64,000 nt of DNA, from positions 1-64,000 of the forward strand of contig JAATFO010000133.1 in the NCBI GenBank assembly GCA_015655145.1. The letters are read 5' to 3'. The position numbers and the translations under genes are program-made. Position 1 is the first letter of the stretch; each line of letters starts with the position of its first letter. This stretch comes from Enterobacterales bacterium (lineage in GTDB: Bacteria; Pseudomonadota; Gammaproteobacteria; Enterobacterales; Enterobacteriaceae). This document shows, in pieces, positions 19,600-28,823 of this stretch. The notes beneath the pieces are model-generated. The model ran no database searches. It was not told where the DNA came from and saw only the letters and a program-made list of their open reading frames with translations.

Positions 19600-21075
19600 T
19601 TATTGACGAGGTAAATCAATATTCCCGCTTCTTTCCTGTTCCCGATCAATAGCGGCAATATAGCCATCTGGCCTGACCAGAAGCGCGCGAACGCCCTGAA
19701 GAACCGTGAGGTCGGACGGAACAGCCGCCAGAAACCGGATACGGCTTTTTTGCAACCATTGCGGACCGGGGACAGATGCACCTGAACACAGCGACAAGTG
19801 GAGCCAATGACCATCCTCCAGTAAGCTGTAGAGTGATATCGACTGGTTTTCATTATTTATCAACGTGATATCGGTAGCTCGCCTGCCTGTTTGCCACCCT
19901 TCGCTATCGGACACCGCTTTTGCTTCATGACCAATGGTGGCATCAAAGCCGGAGAGTTCACCGGCAAGTCGGCGATTGACTGCCGGAATCTTCAACAGAT
20001 CATTGAGCGTTTCACGCAATGCAAGTGTTGCCGGATCGAAACGGGTGACCAAACCGGCTTGTGCCAGTGTGTTGGTATACAGAGCCTGTCCGACAGGACG
20101 ACGTTCCGTATTATAGCTATCGAGCAACGCGTCCGGCGCATCGCCTTTCACCACCGCAGCCAGCTTCCAGCCAAGATTCATTGCATCCTGCAGACCAACA
20201 TTCATCCCCTGTCCGCCCATTGGCGCATGGATATGCGCGGCATCCCCGGCAAGGAGAATTCTCCCCTGTCGGTAAGTCTCAGCAAGACGCGTCTCATCGG
20301 AGAATCGCGACAGCCAGATCGGATCACGCGGATGATAGTTTTCGCCAACCACACGCGCCGTCCCTTCCGTTATCTCTTTGAGAGTAACAGGTTCGGTTTT
20401 CGGGATATGGACCCGCTGCGGATCGACGAGCACAATACGGTGGTGATGACCGTCGCCCAGGGGCGCAATCATCACGGAACCGTATTGATTGGTGACCGAA
20501 ATAGCCGACTTGGCGGGCGGTGAACCCAGAATGACATCGGCTAACATCAGCGAATTTGAGGCCGCAACCCCATCATAAGTAATGACGGCTTGTTGCCGGA
20601 CAATACTACGCGCACCATCGGCCCCCACCACATAGGAACAGGAAAACGCGCTATCATCAGTAGAGACAATCACCTGGGAACCATTATCCCGGATACCGGT
20701 GACGGTAATGCCACGCAATATCGTGACGCTCAATTCCAGCGCGCGCTCTTCCAGCAATGCTTCGGTCACCACCTGGGGAATGAATAACGTGTAAGGGAAG
20801 CGGGACCCGAAGGATGAGAAATCCAGTCTCGTGTCGAGAGCGGCATAATGCCCACTGGGTATCGGCGTTCCTCTGCACAGGAAACGATCAGCAATCCCCC
20901 GCAGTTGAAAAACTTCCAGCGAACGTCCATGGATAGTCAATGCCCGTGACTGTGTTGAACGCACCATTCGCCGTTCAATCACCGCAACATCGATACCGGC
21001 AATCTTCAATTCGCATGCCAGCCATAGTCCTACCGGCCCGGCGCCAACAACAATGACTTCATAAAAATTTTTCAT
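19600..21075 (-). CDS. FAD-dependent aromatic monooxygenase (PheA/TfdB type)
   Basis: About 491 residues, intact. It is a class A flavoprotein hydroxylase: FAD-binding GxGxxG in VVGAGPVGLWLACEL near the N-terminus, the DG motif in VVGADGARSIVRQ, and the GD motif in ILLAGDAAHIHAPMGGQGMN followed by GLQDAMNLGWKLA. A thioredoxin-like C-terminal domain follows, as in phenol hydroxylase and rifampicin-monooxygenase relatives. The substrate cannot be read from sequence. ATG at 21096 would add seven residues; 21075 (MKNFYEVIVVGAG) fits the family better. It stands alone between mobile-element debris, which suggests horizontal acquisition. Confidence 0.85.
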   Translation of the reverse strand: MKNFYEVIVVGAGPVGLWLACELKIAGIDVAVIERRMVRSTQSRALTIHGRSLEVFQLRGIADRFLCRGTPIPSGHYAALDTRLDFSSFGSRFPYTLFIPQVVTEALLEERALELSVTILRGITVTGIRDNGSQVIVSTDDSAFSCSYVVGADGARSIVRQQAVITYDGVAASNSLMLADVILGSPPAKSAISVTNQYGSVMIAPLGDGHHHRIVLVDPQRVHIPKTEPVTLKEITEGTARVVGENYHPRDPIWLSRFSDETRLAETYRQGRILLAGDAAHIHAPMGGQGMNVGLQDAMNLGWKLAAVVKGDAPDALLDSYNTERRPVGQALYTNTLAQAGLVTRFDPATLALRETLNDLLKIPAVNRRLAGELSGFDATIGHEAKAVSDSEGWQTGRRATDITLINNENQSISLYSLLEDGHWLHLSLCSGASVPGPQWLQKSRIRFLAAVPSDLTVLQGVRALLVRPDGYIAAIDREQERSGNIDLPRQ

Positions 21076-21146
21076 TATGGGATTCCATTGTTCCATGGAC
21101 GTGTTTATGGAAGAGTTGTAAATATTACGGTTATACAGGGCTACTC

Positions 21147-21389
21147 ACCTTAAACCACTATGCTTTGCCAAACGCAGTGAAAAGAATACGTCACTGATAC
21201 CACGCTCTGCCATTATCTCCTCCAGATTCTGCAGGCTGAGCGGGTAGGCCAGATACCTGAGAACATACTGGGCTATCACATCAGCGGGATAATGCAGGCG
21301 TTTGAAAACTGTTCTGATCAGGGGGGAAGCCAGTAAATATCATAAATAAAACAATCTGTTAAACTATTTCCCGCGTAATCCGACAGAAC
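21147..21389 (-). mobile_element. IS6-family remnant, 5' part (copy B)
   Basis: On the minus strand the left end GGTTCTGTCGGATTAC (from 21389) is followed by a transposase N-terminus: FKRLHYPADVIAQYVLRYLA, PLSLQNLEEIMAERGI, then a diverged SDVFFSLRLAKHSGL. That is the helix-turn-helix part of an IS6/IS26-type transposase; the DDE domain is missing. The outer end lies only 4 bp past the TonB-receptor remnant's stop. It has the same orientation as copy A at 23333-23929. Confidence 0.8.
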
Positions 21390-21393
21390 CCGA

Positions 21394-21681
21394 TCAGACG
21401 TGTTTGGTGACACCGATACCTATAATCCGTCCAGTACCTGTCATCACCGTTGGGATACCGTTAAGGCTGGCACCAAATACTTCATCGCGTTTATCAAAGA
21501 GGTTTCTGGCAAACCCGTAAATCTCAAAATCATCGCCCGAATTTTGCCAGCCAGCCTTAAAATTAACGAACGTACCCGTGATGCCATCACGATTGCCATT
21601 CCCTGGCATTTGAACCGCAGCCGTGGTTGCGAGAGGAAGTAATGACATGCCCAGGGTCGGGAATAAGTAGATTCGTTTTAA
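21394..21681 (-). pseudogene. TonB-dependent receptor, collapsed by an internal deletion
   Basis: The reading frame joins a signal peptide (LKRIYLFPTLGMSLLPLATT) directly to the last ~60 residues of a TonB-dependent receptor: TGTFVNFKAGWQNSGDDFEI, YGFARNLFDKRDEVFGA, ending GRIIGIGVTKHV, the usual final beta strands. Plug, TonB box and nearly all barrel strands, some 600 residues, are gone, yet the frame is kept. The original ATG is not evident. The AraC-type regulator upstream in the same direction suggests a former regulator-receptor pair like PchR/YbtA with their siderophore receptors. Confidence 0.75.
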
Positions 21682-21942
21682 AAAAACAGTCAATAAGGTT
21701 GCTTTCTGTTTTACGTAATGACATCGCTTTCGTTTATCCGCCAGTAATCTGCCAGTTATCAACTTACACCCCTTTCGTTAGGAGTAATAAGTTAATGGGA
21801 ATGTTTCTCAAGTGATAACGAGATTGAGCCAAAATATACAGGGAAAAGGTCCAATTGCGTCCATCCGTTAGCCATTGACTCTCTCGGTGTTGGCCTGTCT
21901 GTCAACTCCCTGCTTCAATGGGCTATGGCCGACGCTGAACAG

Positions 21943-22770
21943 CTATACTTTTCTCTTGCCTGTTCTTACGGTTCCTGGCATGGACTCGCTGAAGTATCGC
22001 GTTGGTGTTGTGCCAAGTATGCGTCGGAACATCGCGATAAAGGCACTGGTGCTCTCATAACCGAGAACGATCGCAATGTTGTTTACCGATTCCCCCATCG
22101 CTAAACGCTGGAGTCCGAGTCCGATGTGGAGCTGCCGCTTCCAACACCCAAACGACATGCCAGTTTCAAGCTGGAAGAGGCGGCTGATGGTGCGGTTACT
22201 CGCCCCTACGCGCGCGCCCCATTCCTCTAACGTAAACCGGAGCGAAGGATCATCATGCAGGGTTTGTGCCATAAGGTACAAGCGCCGGTCTCGCGGCATC
22301 GGCAAATGCAACGATTCGACCGGGGCGGACTGCAATTCATCCAGCAACACCAAAACCAGCCGTGTCTCGCGTGTCTCTCCCTCCGGATAGTATTGTGGCT
22401 CTCTTACAAAGCGCAAAATCAGTTCTCGCAGCAAGGGCTGGATGAAGACGATCCCACATTCCTTTCGGAATGAACCGGCCAGGTCAGGGTCTATATAAAG
22501 GCTACCAATCGATACTTGTCCTGCCGCTCGCGCCCGATGTGTTACACCAGCGGGTATCCAGATGGCGCACTGAGGGGGAACCGTCCAGATGCCCGTCGAC
22601 GTCTCGATTGTGATGACACCGGAAATGACATAGAGGAGTTGAGCTTTTTGATGCCGGTGTCCTTCTGTTCCTTCGATGATTGCCAACTCGATTGATAGCC
22701 CGACGACAGCACGAGGTATTTTGTCCGGGTCGTCAAAATTAGACTCTTTTTTTGGGGTAATTCCGTCCAC
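21943..22770 (-). CDS. AraC-family transcriptional regulator
   Basis: 275 residues, apparently intact. The N-terminal part is a cupin-like sensor (GHRHQKAQLLYVISGVITIE, WIPAGVTHRARAAGQVSIG, about residues 35-95). The C-terminal part has two helix-turn-helix units: TLEEWGARVGASNRTISRLF, then VNNIAIVLGYESTSAFIAMF and RRILGTTPTRYF. The effector is unknown. It lies about 260 bp upstream of a TonB-receptor remnant in the same direction and between two same-orientation IS6-type remnants, so it probably arrived with them. Confidence 0.88.
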   Translation of the reverse strand: MDGITPKKESNFDDPDKIPRAVVGLSIELAIIEGTEGHRHQKAQLLYVISGVITIETSTGIWTVPPQCAIWIPAGVTHRARAAGQVSIGSLYIDPDLAGSFRKECGIVFIQPLLRELILRFVREPQYYPEGETRETRLVLVLLDELQSAPVESLHLPMPRDRRLYLMAQTLHDDPSLRFTLEEWGARVGASNRTISRLFQLETGMSFGCWKRQLHIGLGLQRLAMGESVNNIAIVLGYESTSAFIAMFRRILGTTPTRYFSESMPGTVRTGKRKV

Positions 22771-22872
22771 TGTGCCTCAACCGTGTAGATGCCTGGTTAT
22801 AGAGAATGATCAAAGATCTGTAACAACGTCCGTTGTCTGCACTTTTCTAAAAAAATGTGATTTTGATATCGT

Positions 22873-23244
22873 TTACGTTAACAAACGCCTACCCAGTTCG
22901 ATTGCTTCCACCTCGTCGTGAACAAAGAAAAAACCAGTGCCGAAGGTCTTTCCGAAGGTCTGCAAAGCAACGCGAATTGGCATCGGCGTAGTTTTGTCTC
23001 CTTCAATGACGATTGATCTTGCGCAAAGCTTGCGCAACCGGTCCTTGTTGCGCTTGAAGAACAGTGCGCGATCCTTGCGTTCCTCCGGCGTCTCGCCGTG
23101 TTCGTCACCGGGAAAATGATCGGTGATAAGTATAAATCGCGCGTTCCTCCCGAGAAGAACATTGAGTTGGGTGCTCGCTGGAAGATCCGAATGGACATGG
23201 GCACGCATGAAAACCAGAGGAAAGCGGATTTGATCAATCAACAT
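22873..23244 (-). CDS. Conserved-looking protein of unknown function
   Basis: 123 residues from MLIDQIRFPLVFMRAHVHSD to VEAIELGRRLLT. Highly charged, with no signal peptide or membrane segment; middle GDEHGETPEERKDRALFFKR and a predicted alternating beta-alpha order (VLLGRNARFILITDH, CARSIVIEGDK, TGFFFVHDEVEAIE). The pattern is that of a small cytoplasmic alpha/beta domain. I do not recognise it with certainty and assign no function. It is divided from the AraC gene by about 100 bp and lies inside the IS6-bounded segment. Confidence 0.55.
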   Translation of the reverse strand: MLIDQIRFPLVFMRAHVHSDLPASTQLNVLLGRNARFILITDHFPGDEHGETPEERKDRALFFKRNKDRLRKLCARSIVIEGDKTTPMPIRVALQTFGKTFGTGFFFVHDEVEAIELGRRLLT

Positions 23245-23332
23245 GCGTTATCTCGCTTAATGATGATATTGTCTGTATGAACCATGAGAGTTACCTCGTC
23301 TTTTGTATAAGGATTAGACACCCATATCAAAA

Positions 23333-23929
23333 GGTTCTATCGCATTAACAACGAAAAGTCAGCAAAAGTTACACTGTCTGTTTTTCAGGCAGCCAGCAGA
23401 TAAAACTGTTCTGCCGGGGGACATCACGTCACCGTTTGGATGCCCATATTGTCCTTTGCGTATCATGTTAACCAGCTCAATACCGGCCAGAATGGCCTGC
23501 GTCCGACGAAACGACTTAATCACCGGCATCAGCCGTGTTCGTCATTTGCTATTCCACAGGTCCTGCGCCATAAGCTTATTCAGGCAGTTACTCTGCCTGA
23601 CGGTGATGGTGTCATCTTTTTATTCCCCGGCATTGAGCGTGCCCAGCGCCGCCGTGTTGGCGCCACGCTTATCGATGATCCTCACATCGGGTTCGCCATG
23701 GTGGCGAATGGCTTTGCGGAAAAAGCCTAGTGCCGTTGCCACGTCCCGCTTCGCCGTCAGCAAAAAATCAATGGTCTGACCTGCGGGTATCGACTGCCCG
23801 GTACAGATATTTCCACTGGCCCCTGATTTTGATGCAGGCGTTTAAAGAATTTTCGCCGCAGAGACACGGTAATAAAACATAATAAAAAAAACATCACGTT
23901 ACATGAAAAGCACTTAATGCGACGGAACC
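23333..23929 (-). mobile_element. IS6-family element with internal deletion (copy A)
   Basis: 597 bp with both ends: GGTTCTATCGCATTAAC (plus strand from 23333) and GGTTCCGTCGCATTAAG (minus strand from 23929). On the minus strand the transposase keeps only KFFKRLHQ before jumping to GQWKYLYRAVDT, so about 70 residues with the HTH and the first catalytic Asp are gone. Then, with a frameshift near AVDT, come IDFLLTAKRDVATALGFFRK, RGANTAALGTLNAGE*, RQSNCLNKLMAQDLWNSK* and SFRRTQAILAGIELVNMIRK. Two stops also lie inside. It is inactive. No exact 8-bp target duplication was found. Confidence 0.85.
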
Positions 23930-24168
23930 CAAAATCGAAATCACTCTCCACATAATCCCAAAAGCTGGTTACCCTCCCCTCTCGTGGGCTCGCAGATATT
24001 ATCAGCAGGATGTTTTATTTGTTCACTGAAAGCGTCCATATCCGTAAACAAACTGATAGTCTCCGGGCTTGATTATGAAAAAACGCCTCTTTTTCGTCAG
24101 TGACTCATGGCGGGGCGCACCCTTGTATTTACAGAATTTGGAGTAATGAGTCTTCTCATGTCTATACT
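23930..24168. other. Stretch between IS6 copy A and the CRISPR remnant
   Basis: About 240 bp without a recognised gene. A type I-E array would normally continue here, but no second repeat or degenerate repeat was seen, so the array appears cut after its first unit. Confidence 0.45.
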
Positions 24169-24229
24169 CCTGGTCACCGCACCGGGACCGCCTGAATACC
24201 CGGTTTATCCCCACGCAGGTGGGGAACAC
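24169..24229 (-). CRISPR. Single type I-E CRISPR repeat with one possible spacer
   Basis: The 29-bp repeat at 24201-24229 reads on the minus strand GTGTTCCCCACCTGC then GTGGGGATAAACCG, the E. coli/Salmonella type I-E consensus including its palindromic stem. It lies 83 bp past cas2 on the leader-proximal side. The next 32 bp (24169-24200) have exactly the length of a I-E spacer, but no second repeat closes it. The spacer call is therefore inference. Confidence 0.82.
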
Positions 24230-24312
24230 TCTAAACATAGGTACTTATTTTATAACCTTTTTTATCACTTTAAAAAGTTACCCACTTTTTCTGATTTTTA
24301 AAGAACTACAAC
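24230..24312 (-). promoter_or_regulatory. Probable CRISPR leader
   Basis: 83 AT-rich bp between the cas2 stop and the repeat, the place and composition of a type I-E leader, which drives array transcription and guides spacer integration through IHF. On the minus strand it ends TATGTTTAGA directly at the repeat. I could not pick out a confident IHF site. Confidence 0.6.
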
Positions 24313-24824
<512 letters not shown>

Positions 24825-24840
<16 letters not shown>

Positions 24841-25352
24841 GCCGCATGGGAATATAATTCATAAGGCAGGGCCAGATCGTTTTCTCGCAAATCCGCCACC
24901 CGAACCACATAGCCATGGTGACCACACACCGCTTCCAGCCAGGGAAGCCAGTGCTGACGCGGATGCTCATCAACATCGGATACCACCGCGTCATAGCAAC
25001 ACCAGTACAACCCAGCCGGACCGTGCGCCAACCGGGTTTGCGCCTGTGTAGGGAAACGACTGCTTTTACTTTCCGGGTTCAACGCCAGCCAGACATTCAG
25101 CGCCTTTGCCTGAAAGCGGATGTCCAGCTTACCAATATCGTGCAGGGCGATAAAAAAGAGCAACCATGCCCGCTGCCGTTGCGCTTCTGACCCGCGAACG
25201 CACAATGCGTGGCGCAATACCGCATCATTATCCAGCCAGCACGCCGCCACGGCGGTGACGTCCAGTGCATGATAAATCAGTGGATGAAATGATACCGCGC
25301 CGTCCGGTTCTACCGGACGGCATTTTCCCCAATAGCGGTAATGCCCTTCCAT
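24825..25352 (-). pseudogene. cas3: Cas3 N-terminal HD domain remnant (type I-E)
   Basis: About 175 of ~890 codons. The HD nuclease start is readable: YRYWGK, HPLIYHALDVTAVAACW (H28, D31), LFFIALHDIGKLDIRFQ (H71-D72), HGPAGLYW, WLEAVCGHHGYVV (H145-H146) and ELYSHAARDRS. It then enters cas1 sequence out of frame and stops. The helicase domains are absent. A good ribosome binding site (AAGGGAG) precedes ATG at 25352, so a truncated HD protein could still be made. In E. coli cas3 heads the cas operon, consistent with the orientation here. Confidence 0.9.
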
Positions 25353-25482
25353 GACACGACTCCCTTAAACGAATAAGTAAAAGTTTGTCTAAAAATCACC
25401 GTTAAATGTGTTAACTCACACAAAAGTAAGTCATCTTCGCGCGCCATCGCCATCATCATCACGGACAATCGCATTAATTGCC

Positions 25483-25511
25483 AAAAAAAACGGCCTCCGA
25501 AGAGGCCGTTA
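25483..25511 (-). terminator. Rho-independent terminator of lpd
   Basis: On the minus strand ACGGCCTC-TTCG-GAGGCCGT is followed by TTTTTTT, 29 bp past the lpd stop. It is a textbook intrinsic terminator with a UUCG tetraloop, ending the pyruvate dehydrogenase operon. Confidence 0.92.
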
Positions 25512-25539
25512 CTGAAAACATCACTGCGTTACTATACCG

Positions 25540-26964
25540 TTATTTCTTTTTCGCTTTCGGATTCGGCAAGTCAGTAATGCTGCCTTCGAAGATTTCTGCC
25601 GCCAGACCCACAGATTCGTGCAACGTGGGGTGAGCATGGATAGTGAGCGCAATATCTTCCGCATCACAGCCCATTTCAATTGCCAGGCCAATTTCACCCA
25701 GCAGTTCACCGCCGTTAGTGCCGACAATCGCGCCGCCAATTACCCGGTGCGTCTCTTTGTCGAAAATCAGTTTAGTCATGCCATCAGCGCAATCTGAAGC
25801 AATCGCCCGACCCGAAGCTGCCCACGGGAAGGTGGCGGTTTCGTAACTGATACCCTTCTCTTTCGCTTCTTTTTCGGTTACGCCAACCCAGGCGACTTCC
25901 GGTTCGGTGTAAGCAATGGAAGGGATCACTTTCGGGTCAAAGTAGTGTTTCTTGCCTGAAATGACTTCCGCCGCGACATGGCCTTCATGCACGCCTTTGT
26001 GCGCCAGCATCGGTTGACCGACGATATCGCCAATAGCGTAAATGTGCGGTACGTTGGTACGCATTTGTTTATCGACACGGATAAAGCCGCGTTCGTCCAC
26101 TTCCACGCCGGCCTGGCCTGCATCCAACAATTTACCATTCGGCACACGACCGATCGCCACCAGCACCGCGTCATAACGCTGTGGTTCGGCCGGGGCTTTC
26201 TTGCCTTCCATCGTGACGTAAATACCGTCTTTTTTCGCTTCAACAGCGGTCACTTTGGTTTCCAGCATCAAGTTGAACTGCTTGCTGATGCGTTTGGTGA
26301 AGACTTTTACCACATCTTTATCCGCCGCCGGGATCACCTGGTCGAACATTTCCACCACATCAATCTCGGAACCCAGCGCATGGTAAACCGTCCCCATTTC
26401 AAGGCCGATAATACCGCCGCCCATCAGCAGCATACGTTTGGGAACGTCTTTCAGTTCCAGCGCATCGGTTGAGTCCCACACGCGCGGATCTTCATGTGGA
26501 ATGAAAGGCAACTGGATCGGACGCGAACCCGCCGCAATAATGGCATTGTCGAAGGTGATCGTAGTGCTGTCGTTTTCACCGCTCACCACCAGCGTATTCG
26601 CGCCAGTAAATTTACCCACGCCGTTAACCACGGTCACTTTGCGATTTTTCGCCATACCCGCAAGGCCACCGGTCAACTGATTGATCACTTTTTCTTTCCA
26701 GGTACGGATTTTATCAATATCAGTTTTTGGCTCACCAAACACGATACCGTGTTCGGCCAGTGCTTTGGCTTCTTCAATCACTTTCGCCACATGCAACAAG
26801 GCTTTAGAAGGGATACAGCCGACATTCAGACAAACACCGCCAAGGGTGTTGTAACGCTCTACCAGAACGGTTTCCAGACCTAAATCAGCGCAACGGAAGG
26901 CGGCAGAGTAACCTGCTGGCCCTGCGCCAAGTACCACGACCTGAGTTTTAATCTCTGTACTCAT
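25540..26964 (-). CDS. lpd: Dihydrolipoamide dehydrogenase (E3)
   Basis: 474 residues, the E. coli length, from MSTEIKTQVVVLGAGPAGYS. It reoxidises lipoyl groups of the pyruvate and 2-oxoglutarate dehydrogenases and the glycine cleavage system, passing electrons to NAD. The redox disulfide C45/C50 is in GGVCLNVGCIPSK, the NAD-binding GGGIIGLEMG is present, and the C-terminal base His-Glu pair is in IHAHPTLHES. An extra in-frame ATG directly upstream (26967) gives MM. It follows aceF after 219 bp, which may hold its own promoter as in E. coli. Confidence 0.98.
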   Translation of the reverse strand: MSTEIKTQVVVLGAGPAGYSAAFRCADLGLETVLVERYNTLGGVCLNVGCIPSKALLHVAKVIEEAKALAEHGIVFGEPKTDIDKIRTWKEKVINQLTGGLAGMAKNRKVTVVNGVGKFTGANTLVVSGENDSTTITFDNAIIAAGSRPIQLPFIPHEDPRVWDSTDALELKDVPKRMLLMGGGIIGLEMGTVYHALGSEIDVVEMFDQVIPAADKDVVKVFTKRISKQFNLMLETKVTAVEAKKDGIYVTMEGKKAPAEPQRYDAVLVAIGRVPNGKLLDAGQAGVEVDERGFIRVDKQMRTNVPHIYAIGDIVGQPMLAHKGVHEGHVAAEVISGKKHYFDPKVIPSIAYTEPEVAWVGVTEKEAKEKGISYETATFPWAASGRAIASDCADGMTKLIFDKETHRVIGGAIVGTNGGELLGEIGLAIEMGCDAEDIALTIHAHPTLHESVGLAAEIFEGSITDLPNPKAKKK

Positions 26965-27183
26965 CATGACCTCTTAATTGGCTATCCGGCGGGTCAGACG
27001 TCATTAGTTCGATGTTAAAAGCCCAACGCCCATCATCCACCGGGACGTTTCCACCGCAAGAGTTTACAGAATTGTTAATGAACTGCAAACAGCTTAGGGC
27101 AAAACGTCTCTCAACGATCAGGTCGACTGAACAACACGACCTTCGTCTGTGAGCAGGCTGGCTGACGCCAGCCTTGTTTACGG

Positions 27184-28809
27184 TTACATCACCAAACGGC
27201 GGATATCTGCCATGATGGTCGCAATATATGCCGCGAAACGCGCACCCGCCGCACCATCAATCACCCGGTGATCAAAAGAGAGCGACAACGGCAGTATCAG
27301 GCGAGGAACAAACTCTTTGCCATTCCACACCGGCTTCATCGACGATTTAGACACCCCCAGAATCGCCACTTCCGGCGCATTGACGATGGGAGTAAACGCT
27401 GTCCCCCCGATACCACCAAGGCTGGAAATCGTAAAGCAACCACCTTGCATATCAGAGGCCGTCAACTTACCGTCTCGGGCTTTCTTCGAAATCACCGTCA
27501 GTTCACGGGACAACTCAATGATGCCTTTTTTGTTCACATCGCGGAACACCGGAACCACCAGGCCGTTGGGGGTGTCCACCGCCACACCAATGTTGATGTA
27601 TTTCTTCAGCGTCAGCTTCTGGCCATCTTCCGACAGCGAGCTGTTGAAGCGCGGGAACTCTTCCAGGGCTTTCGCCGCCGCTTTCATAATGAATACCAGC
27701 GGAGTTATCTTAACATCCAGCCTTTTCTTCTCGGCTTCCGCGTTCTGCTGCTTACGGAATTCTTCAACCGCGCTGATATCCGCTTCATCGTGTTGGGTAA
27801 CATGCGGGATCACCACCCAGTTACGACTCAGGTTGGCGCCAGAAATTTTCTGGATGCGCCCCATCTCGACTTCTTCGATTTCACCAAACTTGCTGAAATC
27901 CACTTTTGGCCATGGCAGCATGCCCGGGAGTCCGCTTCCTCCGCTGGCGGCGGGCGCAGACTCGGCACGTTTCAGCGCCTCTTTCACCCACGCCTGAACG
28001 TCTTCTTTCAGGATACGACCTTTACGGCCGGTGCCTTTGACTTTGGCCAGGTTTACGCCAAATTCGCGCGCCAGGCGACGAATAACCGGCGTGGCATGAA
28101 CGTAAGCCGCGTTTTCCGCAAACTCGCTCTGAGCAGGTGCTTTTGCTGCCGGCGCTGCAGTTGCAGTTGCAGTTGCAGGTTGCGCGGTTTTCGCTGGTGC
28201 CGGGGCGGCGGCTTCCGCTTTCACGGCTGGCGCAGCGGCATTGTTTGCCGCCTGGGCGTCGCCCGCGACGTCAAACACCATAATCAGCGAACCGGTTTTT
28301 ACTTTGTCACCGACAGCGATTTTTATCTCTTTTACCGTACCGGCAAACGGTGCGGGTACTTCCATCGAGGCTTTATCACCTTCTACAGTGATCAACGACT
28401 GTTCAACGTCCACTTTATCGCCGACTTTCACCAGCACTTCCGTGACTTCAACCTCGTCGGAACCAATATCCGGCACGCTGACGTCTTGATTAGCTGCGGC
28501 CACATTTGCAGTTGCCGCCGGTGGCGCATCAGATTTTTTCTCTTCCGCCGGCGCCGGTGTTGCAACAGCGGCGCTGTCGGCAGATTCGAAGAGCATGATC
28601 AATTTGCCGGTTTCGACTTTATCACCGATGGCAACTATGATCTCTTTGATCACGCCAGCCTGCGGCGAAGGGACTTCCATCGACGCTTTGTCGCCTTCCA
28701 CCGTAATCAGCGACTGCTCAACATCCACTTTATCGCCGACCTTTACCAGGATCTCGGTGACTTCCACTTCATCTGCACCGATATCCGGTACTTTGATTTC
28801 GATAGCCAT
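27184..28809 (-). CDS. aceF: Pyruvate dehydrogenase E2, dihydrolipoyl acetyltransferase
   Basis: 541 residues. Order: lipoyl domain 1 (1-75, lipoyl-lysine K41 in GDKASME), Ala/Pro linker, lipoyl domain 2 (about 108-182, K146), long Ala/Pro/Thr linker, peripheral-subunit-binding domain (about 238-275, [15 protein letters not shown]) and the acetyltransferase core ending with catalytic H514 in FDHRVIDG. E. coli K-12 has three lipoyl domains and 630 residues, so one is missing here. It forms the 24-mer core that carries acetyl groups from E1 to CoA. Confidence 0.98.
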   Translation of the reverse strand: MAIEIKVPDIGADEVEVTEILVKVGDKVDVEQSLITVEGDKASMEVPSPQAGVIKEIIVAIGDKVETGKLIMLFESADSAAVATPAPAEEKKSDAPPAATANVAAANQDVSVPDIGSDEVEVTEVLVKVGDKVDVEQSLITVEGDKASMEVPAPFAGTVKEIKIAVGDKVKTGSLIMVFDVAGDAQAANNAAAPAVKAEAAAPAPAKTAQPATATATAAPAAKAPAQSEFAENAAYVHATPVIRRLAREFGVNLAKVKGTGRKGRILKEDVQAWVKEALKRAESAPAASGGSGLPGMLPWPKVDFSKFGEIEEVEMGRIQKISGANLSRNWVVIPHVTQHDEADISAVEEFRKQQNAEAEKKRLDVKITPLVFIMKAAAKALEEFPRFNSSLSEDGQKLTLKKYINIGVAVDTPNGLVVPVFRDVNKKGIIELSRELTVISKKARDGKLTASDMQGGCFTISSLGGIGGTAFTPIVNAPEVAILGVSKSSMKPVWNGKEFVPRLILPLSLSFDHRVIDGAAGARFAAYIATIMADIRRLVM

Positions 28810-28823
28810 GACTCTTTTACCTC

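Noticed and set aside
23440-23779. Plus-strand frames of about 100 codons at IS6 copy A
   Set aside because: They are antisense to readable IS6-type transposase fragments on the minus strand.
24100-24168. Possible second, degenerate CRISPR repeat
   Set aside because: Compared by eye with the 29-bp repeat at one spacer length; no stem or conserved ends present.
24023-24238. 71-codon minus-strand frame starting MFRVFPTCVGINR
   Set aside because: The first residues are the translation of the CRISPR repeat, a common false gene call; the rest has no family resemblance.
27150-27176. Hairpin GGCTGGC/GCCAGCC after aceF as a terminator
   Set aside because: No U-run follows and lpd is expected to be at least partly co-transcribed, so termination is not supported.
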